This document shows, piece after piece, positions 45,586-55,467 of a stretch of DNA of 64,000 nt. The position numbers and the translations under genes were made by a program. How positions within the stretch are numbered: position 1 is the first letter of the stretch; each line of letters starts with the position of its first letter. Source of the stretch: Agromyces mariniharenae. GTDB lineage: Bacteria; Actinomycetota; Actinomycetes; Actinomycetales; Microbacteriaceae. A model generated the notes under the pieces. It was not told where the DNA came from. It ran no database searches and was given only the letters and a program-made list of their open reading frames with translations. Location of the stretch: contig NZ_VSSB01000001.1 in NCBI RefSeq assembly GCF_008122505.1, forward strand, positions 294,891 through 358,890, in the 5' to 3' direction.

Positions 45586-47259
45586 GCCGGGCTGCTGCGA
45601 CGCGATGAACCGGATGCCGCCCGCGCGGACCTGCCAGCCCACGCCGCTCGCCACGTCGAGGTCGCCGGCGGCCGTGAGCACCCGCAGGTCGTTGTTGCCG
45701 CCGTCGATGAGCACGCCGCTCGCGGGGCCGTCGCGGTCGCGGGCGAAGCCGCCGAGCTCCTGCGTGACGATGCGCGTCGCGCCCCCGTCGATCCCGGTGA
45801 TCGATGCGACGCTCCGCGAGTCGAGCCACGCCACGTCGAGCGCCGTGCCCGGCACGTCGGCGAGGTCGAGCACCGTCGGCCCGAGGCCGACCGGCCGGCC
45901 GTCGGCCCCCCGCTCGATCGAGGCGACGACGAAGTGCGTCCGCCCGCCGTCGGAGAGCAGCGCCGCCATGCGCGTCGAGTCGCGGGACACCTCGATCGCG
46001 GCGATCGTGGAGCCCGACCACGGCACCGGCACCTGCGCGGTGTCGCCGTCGGGGGCGAACCACGCCAGCTGGTCGGGCAGGTTCGCGGGGACCGACCACA
46101 CGACGCCCTGCCCGTCGATCGCCGGCGTGACGAGCCCGTCGCGCGGGTCGAGGAGCACGGCCTCCTCGTCGGAGCGCACCACCCAGACGCCGTTCTCGTT
46201 CCGCACGGCGACCGCCTCGGCGTCGAGCCCGAGCGACGCGCCGGTGGGCGCCAGCGTCGCGACCGTGTCGGAGATGCCCGCGATCGGATCGATCCCCTCG
46301 CCCGAGGTCGCGAGGTACCCGAACGTCTCGCCGTCGTAGACGACGCTGCGCGGGTCGACGCGGGGGTTCCGCACGGGCTCGGGCGTCAGCGGCGGCGCGG
46401 CGGGATCGACGCCGTTCAGCGTGAGCGCGACCGAGTCGATGTTGCGCACGCCGACGAGGCTCGCGTCGAGCTGGGCCTGCATGCGCTGCACGGTCGACAG
46501 GTCCTCGAACGCCGCTCCGACGAGCGAGACGCTCGCGACGCCGCCCGACACGGGCACGGCGGCCGGGTCGAGTTCGACGCCCTCGGGGAAGGCCGACACC
46601 ACGCCGGGGGCGAGCCACTCGGCCGGTCCCGCCAGGATCGCCTGCACGATGCTCGTCTGCGCGGACTCGGGCCCCGAGAACCAGCGCACGTCGGGGACGA
46701 AGTACTCGAACGTCGGGTCGAGGAAGTAGAGGGGGTACTCGCGGAACACCTGCGTGAACCCGATCCGGTCGATGAGGATCCCCGTCGGCGCACTGGAGAT
46801 GCGCCATTCCCCGTCGACCTGCTCGAACCGGTAGTCGAGCGGGATCGGGGTGCGCACGTCGGGCTCCTCGTACTGCCCGTTCTCGAGCAGCGCCGCGGCC
46901 GGGGTCGCGTCGACGCGCATCGTGGTCTCGTTCACGGCGACGAGCTCCCGATCGGCGAGCACGTCGATGGTCGCCCCGGCGTCGGCCTGCCACTCGTCGG
47001 CGAACTCCGCCGTGAGGAACTCGCGTGCCACCTGGTAGTTGTTGCGTGGGCTCAGTGCGGCGGTGATGAACCCCTCGAGGATCTCCGACTGGGTCGCGCC
47101 GTCGGCGGGGCCGGGCACGAGGATGTCGACGTCGTTCGCGGCGTCGGCCGACTGCGGGTCCCCCGCCTGCACCGGACCGGAGGTCGGGATCGACGCGCAC
47201 CCCGCGAGCAGCAGGGCGACGAGGGCGACGGATGCCGCGGCGAGCCGCCTACGCATCAT
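45583..47259 (-). CDS. lpqB: Lipoprotein LpqB, MtrB partner
   Basis: A 558-residue surface lipoprotein. The signal peptide ends in the lipobox 'LLLAGC' (Cys about 22). A GerMN-type domain lies near 180-290 and the C-terminal half is the LpqB beta-propeller. In mycobacteria LpqB binds the extracellular part of MtrB and tunes MtrA signalling. ATG 47259 is chosen over ATG 47256; the frame overlaps the mtrB end (stop at 47249-47251) by 11 bases, so translation is coupled. Third gene of mtrA-mtrB-lpqB. Confidence 0.95.
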   Translation of the reverse strand: MMRRRLAAASVALVALLLAGCASIPTSGPVQAGDPQSADAANDVDILVPGPADGATQSEILEGFITAALSPRNNYQVAREFLTAEFADEWQADAGATIDVLADRELVAVNETTMRVDATPAAALLENGQYEEPDVRTPIPLDYRFEQVDGEWRISSAPTGILIDRIGFTQVFREYPLYFLDPTFEYFVPDVRWFSGPESAQTSIVQAILAGPAEWLAPGVVSAFPEGVELDPAAVPVSGGVASVSLVGAAFEDLSTVQRMQAQLDASLVGVRNIDSVALTLNGVDPAAPPLTPEPVRNPRVDPRSVVYDGETFGYLATSGEGIDPIAGISDTVATLAPTGASLGLDAEAVAVRNENGVWVVRSDEEAVLLDPRDGLVTPAIDGQGVVWSVPANLPDQLAWFAPDGDTAQVPVPWSGSTIAAIEVSRDSTRMAALLSDGGRTHFVVASIERGADGRPVGLGPTVLDLADVPGTALDVAWLDSRSVASITGIDGGATRIVTQELGGFARDRDGPASGVLIDGGNNDLRVLTAAGDLDVASGVGWQVRAGGIRFIASQQPG

Positions 47260-48922
47260 GCACCTCCCGCTCGGCGAGCTCCGCCTCGATCGCGCCCGTC
47301 GCCCCGGTGGGCGGCGGCGCGTCGGCGGACGGGTCGTCGGGTTCGAGCGGCAGCGGTGAGACGACCGCCGCGGCATCGGGGGTGCGCGGCAGGGTGAGGC
47401 GGAACACCGTGCCCTGTCGGGGCTTCGACCAGACGTCGAGGCTGCCGCCGTGGGCGACGGCGTCCTCGAGCGAGATCGCGAGCCCGAGGCCGGTGCCGCC
47501 GATCGTCCGGGTGCGACTCGGGTCCGCGCGCCAGAAGCGGTCGAAGACGCGGGCCGTCTCCTCCTCGCTCATCCCCATCCCGTAGTCGCGCACCGAGAGC
47601 GCGATGGCCGTCTCGTTGCTGTCGACCGCGACGACGATGGGTCGGCCCTCCCCGTGCTCGATGGCGTTGCCGATGAGGTTGCGCACGATGCGCTTGATGC
47701 GGCGCGGATCGACGTCGGCGTCGAGGTGCCCGCCGGGCGCGACGAGGCGAAGCTCGCTGCCGTGCTCGAACGCGAGCTCGTGCATCGACTCGATCGCGTC
47801 GCCCGCGAGGTGCACCAGGTTCGTCGGCTCGGTCGCGAGCGTCACGCTGCCGGCGTCGTAGCGGCTGATCTCCAGCAGGTCGGCGAGCAGCCGCTCGAAC
47901 CGGTCGGTCTGGGTGTGCAGGAGCTCGACCGTGCGCGAGGTCGGCCCCGGGAAGTCCTCGCGCTGCCCGTAGAGCACGTCGCCCGCGAGGCGGATCGTCG
48001 TGAGGGGGGTGCGCAGCTCGTGCGACACGTCGGACACGAAGCGCTGCTGCATGACCGAGAGCTCGGCGAGCTCGCGGATGCGCGCCTGCAGGCTGTCGGC
48101 CATGCCGTTGAAGGAGGCGGCGAGCGTCGCCAGCTCGTCCTCGCCGCGCTCGGGCATCCGCACGCCGAGGTCGCCGGCCGCGAGTCGGCGGCTCGTCGCG
48201 GCGGTCTCGCGGATCGGCTCGATGACGCCGCGCACGACGACGAGCGTGATGGCGCTGAGCAGGGCGAGCAGGGCGGCCGCACCGACGATCCCGGTGACCT
48301 GCATGAAGGCGAGGGTCTCCTCGGCCTCGGCGAGGCTGTACCCGAGGTACAGCTCGTAGCGGCCGGCCGCCGGCACGTCCAGCGTGCTGCCCACGACGAT
48401 GCCGGGGTCGGTGCCGCCGTCCGTGTCGGTGAGCGCGACCGACTGCCAGTACTGCCCGCCCGGGTTCTCCTGCACCTGCGCCCGCAGCTCGGGCGTGATG
48501 ACGCCGCCGAGCCCGCGACTGAGCTGGTCGGGCGGTGCGCTGGAGTTCGCGGGCTGCCCGGGGGCCCGGAAGATCGCGTAGTCGGAGCTCCCCGAGATGC
48601 TCGTGATCGTCGAGACCGCCGAGCCCATGAGCGACTGCAGCGACGCCCGGTCCGTGGCATCCGACGAGTCGAGGATGCTCTGCGCCGCGGCGGTCGCGTT
48701 GTTCGAGGCCTCGAGCACGCTGTCGCGCTGGGCCTGGAACAGGTTCGACGCGACGCTGAACGAGATGTAGAGGCCGATCACGAGGATCGCGAGGCCCGAC
48801 AGGCCCAGCGTTATGATGACCGTGCGGAACTGCAGCGAGCGCCGCCACAGCGCCGAGAGGCGACGCGGCACCTCCCGCCACGGACCCGCGGCGGGGAGCT
48901 TGGAGGTCTCGGCCGCCGACAT
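47249..48922 (-). CDS. mtrB: Sensor histidine kinase MtrB
   Basis: A 557-residue membrane kinase. Two helices (about 36-58 and 210-232) frame a 150-residue outer sensor domain, followed by HAMP (about 235-285), the phosphoacceptor box 'FVSDVSHELRTPLTT' near 298, N box 'RNLIGNAIEHG', 'FDRFWRADPSRTRT' and G box 'GGTGLGLAI'. It works with MtrA in cell-wall and division control. It starts 10 bases after the mtrA stop. The C-terminal 45 residues are Pro/Asp/Ala-rich. Confidence 0.96.
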   Translation of the reverse strand: MSAAETSKLPAAGPWREVPRRLSALWRRSLQFRTVIITLGLSGLAILVIGLYISFSVASNLFQAQRDSVLEASNNATAAAQSILDSSDATDRASLQSLMGSAVSTITSISGSSDYAIFRAPGQPANSSAPPDQLSRGLGGVITPELRAQVQENPGGQYWQSVALTDTDGGTDPGIVVGSTLDVPAAGRYELYLGYSLAEAEETLAFMQVTGIVGAAALLALLSAITLVVVRGVIEPIRETAATSRRLAAGDLGVRMPERGEDELATLAASFNGMADSLQARIRELAELSVMQQRFVSDVSHELRTPLTTIRLAGDVLYGQREDFPGPTSRTVELLHTQTDRFERLLADLLEISRYDAGSVTLATEPTNLVHLAGDAIESMHELAFEHGSELRLVAPGGHLDADVDPRRIKRIVRNLIGNAIEHGEGRPIVVAVDSNETAIALSVRDYGMGMSEEETARVFDRFWRADPSRTRTIGGTGLGLAISLEDAVAHGGSLDVWSKPRQGTVFRLTLPRTPDAAAVVSPLPLEPDDPSADAPPPTGATGAIEAELAEREVHDA

Positions 48923-48932
48923 CGGGTCCGGC

Positions 48933-49613
48933 CTAGGTCGTCGCGCCGGCCCGGTAGCCGACGCCGCGCACGGTCATGACGATGCGCGGATTGTCGGGGT
49001 CGTGCTCGACCTTCGCGCGGAGCCGCTGCACGTGCACGTTCACGAGCCGGGTGTCGGCCTTGTAGTGGTAGCCCCAGACCTGCTCGAGCAGCATCTCGCG
49101 CGTGAACACCTGCTGCGGCTTCGAGGCGAGGGTGAGGAGGAGGTCGAACTCCAGCGGGGTGAGGTTGATGCGCTCGTCGCCGCGGCGCACCTCGTGTCCG
49201 GCCGCATCGATCGTGAGGTCGCCGACCGCGAGCGTCTCGACGACCGGCTCGGGCGCCGGCCGCAGGCGCGTGCGGATGCGGGCGACGAGCTCCTTCGGGT
49301 TGAACGGCTTCACCATGTAGTCGTCGGCACCGGACTCGAGGCCCTTCACGACGTCGGCGGTGTCGGACTTCGCCGTCAGCATGATGATGGGCGTGCCGGA
49401 CTCCGCACGGATGCGCCCGCAGACCTCGATGCCGTCGATGCCGGGCAGCATGAGGTCGAGCAGCACGAGGTCGGGCTTCGACTCGCGGAACGCGCTGAGC
49501 GCGCCCGAGCCGTCGGCGCAGAACACCGGTTCGAAGCCCTCCGTGCGCAGCACGATGCCGATCATCTCCGCGAGGGCCGTGTCGTCGTCGACGACGAGTA
49601 CGCGTGGGGTCAT
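48933..49613 (-). CDS. mtrA: Response regulator MtrA (OmpR family)
   Basis: A 226-residue regulator, the same length as the mycobacterial protein. The receiver has 'VVDDDTALAEM', phosphoacceptor Asp in 'LVLLDLMLPG' near 53 and Lys in 'DYMVKPFNPKE' near 102; the winged helix ends 'VQRLRAKVEHDP...VMTVRGVGYRAG'. In mycobacteria MtrA is essential and controls cell-wall hydrolases and replication genes. A TACAGT -10 (49662-49667, minus) would give a leader of about 40 bases holding a 7-bp hairpin at 49632-49649. Confidence 0.97.
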   Translation of the reverse strand: MTPRVLVVDDDTALAEMIGIVLRTEGFEPVFCADGSGALSAFRESKPDLVLLDLMLPGIDGIEVCGRIRAESGTPIIMLTAKSDTADVVKGLESGADDYMVKPFNPKELVARIRTRLRPAPEPVVETLAVGDLTIDAAGHEVRRGDERINLTPLEFDLLLTLASKPQQVFTREMLLEQVWGYHYKADTRLVNVHVQRLRAKVEHDPDNPRIVMTVRGVGYRAGATT

Positions 49614-49631
49614 CCGTCCGGTCTCCGTCTG

Positions 49632-49667
49632 GGCCCGCGATGGCGGGCCGCTGGTGGCTCCACTGTA
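49632..49667 (-). promoter_or_regulatory. mtrA promoter -10 and leader hairpin
   Basis: TACAGT (49662-49667, minus strand) is the likely -10. GGCCCGC (49632-49638) pairs with GCGGGCC (49643-49649) over a GATG loop within the leader. No good -35 is seen. Confidence 0.45.
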
Positions 49668-49811
49668 TCCGTTCCCACCCGTGCGTCGCCCGGAAGCGCG
49701 CTGGACGTCGCCTGCGCGCCGTACCCGCGTCGAAGCGCGTCCCGGCGCCCGACGACGGCCCTCGCCGACGGGAAGTATGCGAGCATGGGGACACCCCGCC
49801 GGAAGGAGCGC

Positions 49812-51197
49812 ATGCAGGTGTCCGATCACGACTGGCAGGCACCCGGCGCACCGGCGCCGCGCTCGAACGAATCGGATGCCGCGGGCACCGCGCCCGACGG
49901 CGGATCCGTGCCCCCCGTGGTCCCGCCCGGACCCGCTGCGCCGCCGCCGCCCGCGCAGCCGACGTACGGGCAGCCCGCGTCTCCGCCGCCCGCCCAGCCC
50001 GGGTACGGCCAGCCGGCATTCCCGCCGCCGGCGCAACCGGCGCATGGGCAGCCCGCGTACGGCCAGCCGACGTACGGCCAGCCGACGTACGGCCCGCCGT
50101 CGTATGCCGCTCCCGGCACGTACCCGGCCCCGGCCGCCGGCGGGTGGACCCCGCCCCCGAAGCCGGGCCTGCTCCCCCTCCGGCCCCTCGGGTTCGGCAC
50201 GCTGCTCTGGGCGCCGTTCCGCACGCTCCGGCGCAATCCGGCACCCACGTTCGGGAGCGGCCTCATCGTGCAGCTCGTGTCCGTCGTCGCGACGGCCGCC
50301 GTGTTCGTCCCGTTCCTCGTCTTCACCTTCTCCCGGGTCGAGGGCGCGACGACGGCCGACGTCGACGCGATCATGTCGGGCGCCGTCGGCGCGCTGCTCC
50401 TGCTCTTCCTCGTGCCCGTCGGGATCTCGCTCGTGGCGAGCGCGTTCCTGCAGGGCGTCATGGTGGTCGACGTCGCGACCGGCACGGTCGGCGATCGGCT
50501 CGGGTTCGGGGCGCTCTGGAAGCGCGCCGCGAAGCGGATCGGCCCCCTCATCGGCTGGACGCTGCTCATCGCGCTGGCGCTCGTCGTCGCCGTGGCGTTC
50601 CTGGTGCTCGTCGTGGTGCTCGCGGCATCCGTCTCGACGACGGGCCTCGTCGTGGGCATCGTCATCGCCCTGGTGCTCGGCCTCGGTCTCGTCGTCGTCG
50701 GCGCGTGGGTCGGCGTCAAGCTCGCGCTCGTGCCGAGCGTCATCGTGCTCGAGCGGTCGGGCATCCGCCAGGCGATCGCGCGGTCGTGGCGTCTCACCGA
50801 CGGCTTCTTCTGGCGCACGTTCGGCGTGCTCCTGCTCGTCGCGGTGATCCTGAACTTCGCGGCGCAGGTCGTGGTGCAGCCGGTCTCGATCGTCGGCACG
50901 CTCCTCGGGATCGTCATCGATCCCAACGCGACCGGCGCCTACCTCACGATCACGATCATCACGACGGTGGTCACCACCGTGCTCTCGCTGCTCATCGGCG
51001 CGATCACGGCCGTCGTGCAGGCCGCGCTCGTCGCGGTCGTCTACATCGACCTCCGCATGCGCAAGGAGGGCCTCGACCTCGAACTGCAGCGCTTCGTCGA
51101 GCGCCGCGAGGCCGGGGAGCCGAGCGACGACCCGTACCGTGCACCCGCTGCCGCGGCGCCGACGGCCGGAAGCGAGCAGCCGGCGTCGTGGTCCTGA
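49812..51197 (+). CDS. Membrane protein with Pro/Gln-rich repeats and glycerophosphodiester-phosphodiesterase-type membrane domain
   Basis: A 461-residue protein. Residues about 30-110 are a low-complexity cytosolic tail with repeated 'QPTYGQP/QPAYGQP' units; about 125-410 form seven or so helices similar to the GdpP membrane domain or DUF7544-type proteins. The short conserved motif 'VPSVIVLERSGIRQAIARSW' near 310 is typical of this group. No enzyme domain is attached. ATG 49812 has GGAAGGAG directly upstream. Its stop overlaps the next start, and it leads the envelope module running to 55449, divergent from mtrA. Confidence 0.75.
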   Translation: MQVSDHDWQAPGAPAPRSNESDAAGTAPDGGSVPPVVPPGPAAPPPPAQPTYGQPASPPPAQPGYGQPAFPPPAQPAHGQPAYGQPTYGQPTYGPPSYAAPGTYPAPAAGGWTPPPKPGLLPLRPLGFGTLLWAPFRTLRRNPAPTFGSGLIVQLVSVVATAAVFVPFLVFTFSRVEGATTADVDAIMSGAVGALLLLFLVPVGISLVASAFLQGVMVVDVATGTVGDRLGFGALWKRAAKRIGPLIGWTLLIALALVVAVAFLVLVVVLAASVSTTGLVVGIVIALVLGLGLVVVGAWVGVKLALVPSVIVLERSGIRQAIARSWRLTDGFFWRTFGVLLLVAVILNFAAQVVVQPVSIVGTLLGIVIDPNATGAYLTITIITTVVTTVLSLLIGAITAVVQAALVAVVYIDLRMRKEGLDLELQRFVERREAGEPSDDPYRAPAAAAPTAGSEQPASWS

Positions 51198-51844
51198 AGC
51201 CCCGTCTCGAGATCCCGCTCGATCCCGACGCGCCCGAGGCGCGACGCTGGGTCGTCGACGAGCTCTCGAATCCCGAGTACGCGAGTGCCGAGCCGACGCC
51301 GTTCGACCTCGCGATGCAGGCGATCCGCGACTGGATCGCGAGCCTGTTCGAGGGCGCCACGGGCGTTCCCGGCCCCCTGCTCGCGCTGCTCGCCGTGCTC
51401 GTCGTCGCCGTCCTGCTCGTCGTCGGGCTGCTCGTGTTCGGCCTGCCCCGCCTGCGCCGGCGCCGGCGAGCGGTCGCGCCGCTGTTCGACGACCACGACC
51501 GTCGCGACCTGCCGACGCTGCGCCGCGCGGCGGAGGCGGCCGCGGCGCGCGAGGACTGGGCGCTGGCGATCGAGGAGCGGTTCCGCGCGATCGTGCGCGG
51601 CGTCGTCGACCGCGACCTCGTGCGCGTGCATCCCGGCACCACCGCCCACGGCTTCGCGGATGCCGCGAGCCGCCCGCTGCCCGCGCACGCCGAGGCGCTG
51701 CGAACAGCCGCCGCCGACTTCGACGCGGTGCGGTACCTGGGCCGCGCGGGGTCGCGCGAGCGCTACGAGGCGATCGTCGGGCTCGACCTCGCCGTGGAGG
51801 CGACGGTGCCCGTGCACGCCGAGCCGGTGGGAGCCGGAGCATGA
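51188..51844 (+). CDS. DUF4129 protein
   Basis: A 218-residue protein with one membrane helix (about 62-90) and a cytosolic DUF4129 domain ('LPTLRRAAEAAAAREDW', 'AIEERFRAIVRGVVDRDLV'). DUF4129 proteins accompany MoxR and DUF58 genes and are related to transglutaminase-like membrane proteins, but here no catalytic Cys-His-Asp domain is present. GTG 51188 overlaps the previous gene by 10 bases; the stop overlaps the next ATG (51841-51844). Confidence 0.8.
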   Translation: MVLKPRLEIPLDPDAPEARRWVVDELSNPEYASAEPTPFDLAMQAIRDWIASLFEGATGVPGPLLALLAVLVVAVLLVVGLLVFGLPRLRRRRRAVAPLFDDHDRRDLPTLRRAAEAAAAREDWALAIEERFRAIVRGVVDRDLVRVHPGTTAHGFADAASRPLPAHAEALRTAAADFDAVRYLGRAGSRERYEAIVGLDLAVEATVPVHAEPVGAGA

Positions 51845-53139
51845 CCCTCACCGCGCCCCGCGCCCGCATCGACGGCCCGGCGACGGCCGAGGCGCTCACG
51901 CCGACCGTCCGCGAGCAGCTGCGGCGCCGTCGTCCCTGGATCGTCATCGCCATCGTGCTCGTGGTGGGCGCGATCGCGCTCCTCGTCATCCAGGGCGGGT
52001 TCCGTGCGCCCGGTCCCCTGCTCGGTCCCGCCAACGCGGCCCCCGCCGGGTCGAAGGCCCTCGTCGAGGTGCTGCGCCGGCAGGGTGTCGACGTCACCGA
52101 GGCCTCCACGCTCGACGCCGCGACCGACCTCGCGCGCGGCGGCGCCACGGTGCTGCTCTTCGACGAGCTCGGCATCCTCGACGCCGACGCCCTCGATGAG
52201 CTCGCCGCGGCATCCGAGCGGCTCGTCGTCGTCGAGCCCGCGTTCGACGCCCTGCGCACGCTCGCGCCCGGGGTGCGGCTCGGTGGCGTCGCGAGCGGCG
52301 CCCTCGACGACGTGGCCTGCGACGTGCGCGCCGCCGAGCGAGCCGGCGAGCTGTCAGACGGGCAGCGGCTCGTCACAGTCGACGACGAGGCCGCGGCCGA
52401 GGGGTGGCGGGGATGCTTCCGCGACGGCGAGGCGTTCGCCGTCGCGGCGGGTCCGGGGCCGTCGGGCGCCGAGCTGACGATCGTCGCCGCGACCACCGTG
52501 TTCGAGAACGAGCACGTCGACGAGGCGGGCAACGCCGCGCTCGCGATCGGGCTGCTCGGGGCATCCGAGGAGCTCGCCTGGTACCTCCCCGGCCCGGCCG
52601 ACGCCGACGCCGGAACCGCACCGACGCTCGCGGAGCTGACGCCCGGCTGGGTGAGCCCCGTGCTCGTGCTGGCCGTCGTCGTGACCGTCGTGGCCGGCAT
52701 CTGGCAGGGGCGCCGCTTCGGGCCGCTCGTCGTCGAGCGGCTGCCCGTGCAGGTGCCCGCCGGCGAGACGAGCGAGGGACGGGCGCGGCTCTACGCGCGC
52801 AGCTCGGCGCGCGGGCACGCGCTCGACCAGCTCCGGATCGGCGCGGTCGGCCGCATCGCCGCGGTGCTGAAGCTGCCGCGGTCGGCCCCCGCGCACGTCG
52901 TCGCGGATGCCGCAGCGGTCGCGACCGGGCGCGACGCAGCATCCGTCGGCCGGCTGCTCATCGGCCCCGAGCCCTCCGGCGACCGCGAGCTCGTCGACCT
53001 CGCCGTGGAGCTCGACCGACTGGAGCACGACGTCGCGGTCTCCGTGCGACCGGCACCGGCCGGCACGACGGGCCCCGGCCCGACCGGCCCCGACACCCGC
53101 CCCGGCGACCGACCCGACCAGACAGGAAGGCGACCATGA
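51841..53139 (+). CDS. DUF4350 membrane protein
   Basis: A 432-residue protein with two membrane helices (about 34-52 and 272-293). Between them lies an extracytoplasmic DUF4350 domain with a Rossmann-like or glutamine-amidotransferase-like order ('SKALVEVLRRQGVDV', 'LLFDELGILDADALDEL'), and a cytosolic tail follows. The function is unknown; the family nearly always sits with MoxR/DUF58. Coupled by ATGA overlaps on both sides. The C-terminal 25 residues are Pro/Gly/Thr-rich. Confidence 0.8.
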   Translation: MTLTAPRARIDGPATAEALTPTVREQLRRRRPWIVIAIVLVVGAIALLVIQGGFRAPGPLLGPANAAPAGSKALVEVLRRQGVDVTEASTLDAATDLARGGATVLLFDELGILDADALDELAAASERLVVVEPAFDALRTLAPGVRLGGVASGALDDVACDVRAAERAGELSDGQRLVTVDDEAAAEGWRGCFRDGEAFAVAAGPGPSGAELTIVAATTVFENEHVDEAGNAALAIGLLGASEELAWYLPGPADADAGTAPTLAELTPGWVSPVLVLAVVVTVVAGIWQGRRFGPLVVERLPVQVPAGETSEGRARLYARSSARGHALDQLRIGAVGRIAAVLKLPRSAPAHVVADAAAVATGRDAASVGRLLIGPEPSGDRELVDLAVELDRLEHDVAVSVRPAPAGTTGPGPTGPDTRPGDRPDQTGRRP

Positions 53140-54110
53140 CCGACGCGATCGCGACCACCGACCAGGAGCTGCGCGCCGCGCTGAACCGCGTGCGCACCGA
53201 GGTGGGCAAAGCCGTCGTGGGCCAGGACGGCGCCGTCACGGGCCTCATCATCGCCCTGCTCACGCGCGGCCACGTGCTGCTCGAGGGCGTGCCGGGCGTG
53301 GCGAAGACCCTCCTCGTGCGCACGCTCAGCCGCACGCTGCGGCTCGACACCCGTCGCCTGCAGTTCACGCCCGACCTCATGCCGGGCGACGTCACCGGCT
53401 CGCTCGCCTACGACCCGCGCTCCGGCGAGTTCGCGTTCCGCGAGGGGCCGGTGTTCACGAACATCCTGCTCGCCGACGAGATCAACCGCACGCCGCCGAA
53501 GACGCAGTCGGCCCTGCTCGAGGCCATGGAGGAGCGACAGGTCTCGGCCGACGGCGTGACCCGGCCGCTGCCCGACCCGTTCATGGTCGCGGCGACCCAG
53601 AACCCCATCGAGTACGAGGGCACCTACGCGCTGCCCGAGGCGCAGCTCGACCGGTTCCTGCTGAAGCTCGTGCTCGACGTGCCCGAGCGCGACGCCGAGG
53701 TGTCCCTGCTGCGCCGCCACGCCGACGGGTTCGACCCGCATGACCTCGCGGCGGCGGGCGTCACGCCCGTGCTCGGGGCCGAGGAGCTCGCCGCGGCACG
53801 CGCCGCCGCGGCATCCGTCCGCGTCTCCGACGACGTGCTCGCGTACGTCGTCGATCTCGCGCGCGCCACGCGCCGGAGCCCGTCGATGCGGCTCGGCGTG
53901 AGCCCCCGCGCGACCACGGGCCTGCTCGCCGCGTCGAAGGCGTGGGCGTGGCTCACGGGCTACGACTCGCTCACGCCCGACCACGTGCAGGCGATGCTCC
54001 TGCCCGTGTGGCGGCACCGGGTGCAGCTGCGACCCGAGGCCGAGCTCGAGGGCGTGGCCGTCGACGCCGTGCTGCGCTCGATCGTCCAGCAGGTGCAGGT
54101 GCCCCTCTGA
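53136..54110 (+). CDS. MoxR-type AAA+ ATPase
   Basis: A 324-residue chaperone-like ATPase. Walker A is 'LEGVPGVAKTLLVR' (about 48-61), Walker B 'NILLADEINRTPPKTQSALLEAMEE' (split, about 108-132), sensor 1 'ATQNPIEYEGTY' and sensor 2 'RLGVSPRA'. MoxR proteins help assemble or activate partner proteins with von Willebrand A folds; the partner is the DUF58 protein next door. The start ATG 53136 overlaps the DUF4350 stop and has CAGGAAGG upstream. Confidence 0.93.
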   Translation: MTDAIATTDQELRAALNRVRTEVGKAVVGQDGAVTGLIIALLTRGHVLLEGVPGVAKTLLVRTLSRTLRLDTRRLQFTPDLMPGDVTGSLAYDPRSGEFAFREGPVFTNILLADEINRTPPKTQSALLEAMEERQVSADGVTRPLPDPFMVAATQNPIEYEGTYALPEAQLDRFLLKLVLDVPERDAEVSLLRRHADGFDPHDLAAAGVTPVLGAEELAAARAAAASVRVSDDVLAYVVDLARATRRSPSMRLGVSPRATTGLLAASKAWAWLTGYDSLTPDHVQAMLLPVWRHRVQLRPEAELEGVAVDAVLRSIVQQVQVPL

Positions 54111-54111
54111 C

Positions 54112-55449
54112 ATGACGGTGTCCGGTCGGTTCGCGCTGCTCGTCGCACTCGGGGTGGTCCCCGTCGTCGCGGCGGGCATCGGCGATGCCGGTGCGGCGTG
54201 GCTCGCGCTCGTGGCCTGGCTGGCGCTCGCGCTCGTCGCGGGCATCGTCGACGTCTCGCTCGCGGCGTCGCCGCGACGCGTGGTCCTCGAGCGCAGCCTG
54301 CCCGAGCGCGTGCGGCTCGGTGAGACCGTGACGTCCGAGCTGGCCGTGCAGCACACGGGCCCGCGGATGCTGCGGGCCACCGTCCGCGACGGCTGGGAGC
54401 CCTCGGCCGGGGTCGCCGGGCCGAACCGCACGCGCCTGCGCATCCCGTCCGGCGAGCGGCGTCGGATGACGCTGCAGCTGACGCCGTGGCGCCGGGGCGA
54501 CCGCCGCGCCGAGCACGTGACGATCCGCTCGGCCGGCCCGCTCGGTCTGTGGTCGCGTCAGGCGACGCTCGCCGCCCCCGGCCGGATCCGTGTGCTCCCG
54601 CCGTTCCACTCCCGTGCGCACCTGCCGTCGCGGCTCACGCGCCTCCGCGAGCTCGACGGTCGCACGCCGCTGCTCATCCGCGGCCAGGGCACCGAGTTCG
54701 ACTCGATCCGCGAGTACGTGCGCGGCGACGACGTGCGCTCGATCGACTGGCGCGCGACCGCCCGCCACGCGAACCTCGAGGTGCCCGGCAGCGCGCGCCT
54801 CATGGTGCGCACGTGGCGTCCCGAGCGCGACCGCCGCATCGTGATCGTGGCCGACACCTCACGCACGGCCGCCGCGCGCATCGCCGACGAGCCGCGCCTC
54901 GACACGGCCTGGGAGGCGTCGCTCCTGCTCGCCGCCCTGGCCTCGCACGCCGGTGACCGCGTGGACTTCCTCGCGTGGGACCGGCGCGTGCGCGGCCGGG
55001 TGCACGGCGCGAGCGGCGCCGAGCTGCTCGCGCGGCTCGTCGACACGATGGCCGACATCGAGGCCGAGCTCATCGAGGCCGACTGGGCGGCGGTGCCGGG
55101 CCACATCCGACGCACCACGAGCCGACGCGCCCTCGTCGTGCTCCTCACCGCCGCGGACTCCCCCGGCAGCGCCCGGAGCCTGCTCACCGTGCTCCCCCAG
55201 CTCACCACGCGGCACGTCGTCGTCGTCGCCTCGGTCGCCGACCCCGACGTCGTCGGCGCCGCCCGGGAGCGGAGCTCGCTCGACGACGCCTACCGCGCCG
55301 CGGCGGCCGAGCGGAGCCTCCTCGACGGCGACCGCGTCGCCGCGGCGATCCGGCGCCTCGGCGCGCTCACCGTCTCGGCCCCGCCGCAGGAGCTGCCGCC
55401 CGCGCTCGCCGACCTCTACCTCGAGCTGAAGGCGGCCGGCCGGCTGTAG
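54112..55449 (+). CDS. DUF58 / vWA-like protein
   Basis: A 445-residue protein with two N-terminal helices (about 5-40), a beta-sandwich linker (about 60-165), then the DUF58 signature 'EFDSIREYVRGDDVRSIDWRATAR' in parts (about 195-220) and a vWA-like domain whose metal site is degenerate ('IVIVADTSRTAA'). It is the probable client of the MoxR ATPase one base upstream. Such pairs are linked to envelope or secreted-protein maturation, which is not established here. It converges on the SpoIIM gene with an 18-base gap. Confidence 0.9.
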   Translation: MTVSGRFALLVALGVVPVVAAGIGDAGAAWLALVAWLALALVAGIVDVSLAASPRRVVLERSLPERVRLGETVTSELAVQHTGPRMLRATVRDGWEPSAGVAGPNRTRLRIPSGERRRMTLQLTPWRRGDRRAEHVTIRSAGPLGLWSRQATLAAPGRIRVLPPFHSRAHLPSRLTRLRELDGRTPLLIRGQGTEFDSIREYVRGDDVRSIDWRATARHANLEVPGSARLMVRTWRPERDRRIVIVADTSRTAAARIADEPRLDTAWEASLLLAALASHAGDRVDFLAWDRRVRGRVHGASGAELLARLVDTMADIEAELIEADWAAVPGHIRRTTSRRALVVLLTAADSPGSARSLLTVLPQLTTRHVVVVASVADPDVVGAARERSSLDDAYRAAAAERSLLDGDRVAAAIRRLGALTVSAPPQELPPALADLYLELKAAGRL

Positions 55450-55467
55450 CCGCGCGCCGATTCGATC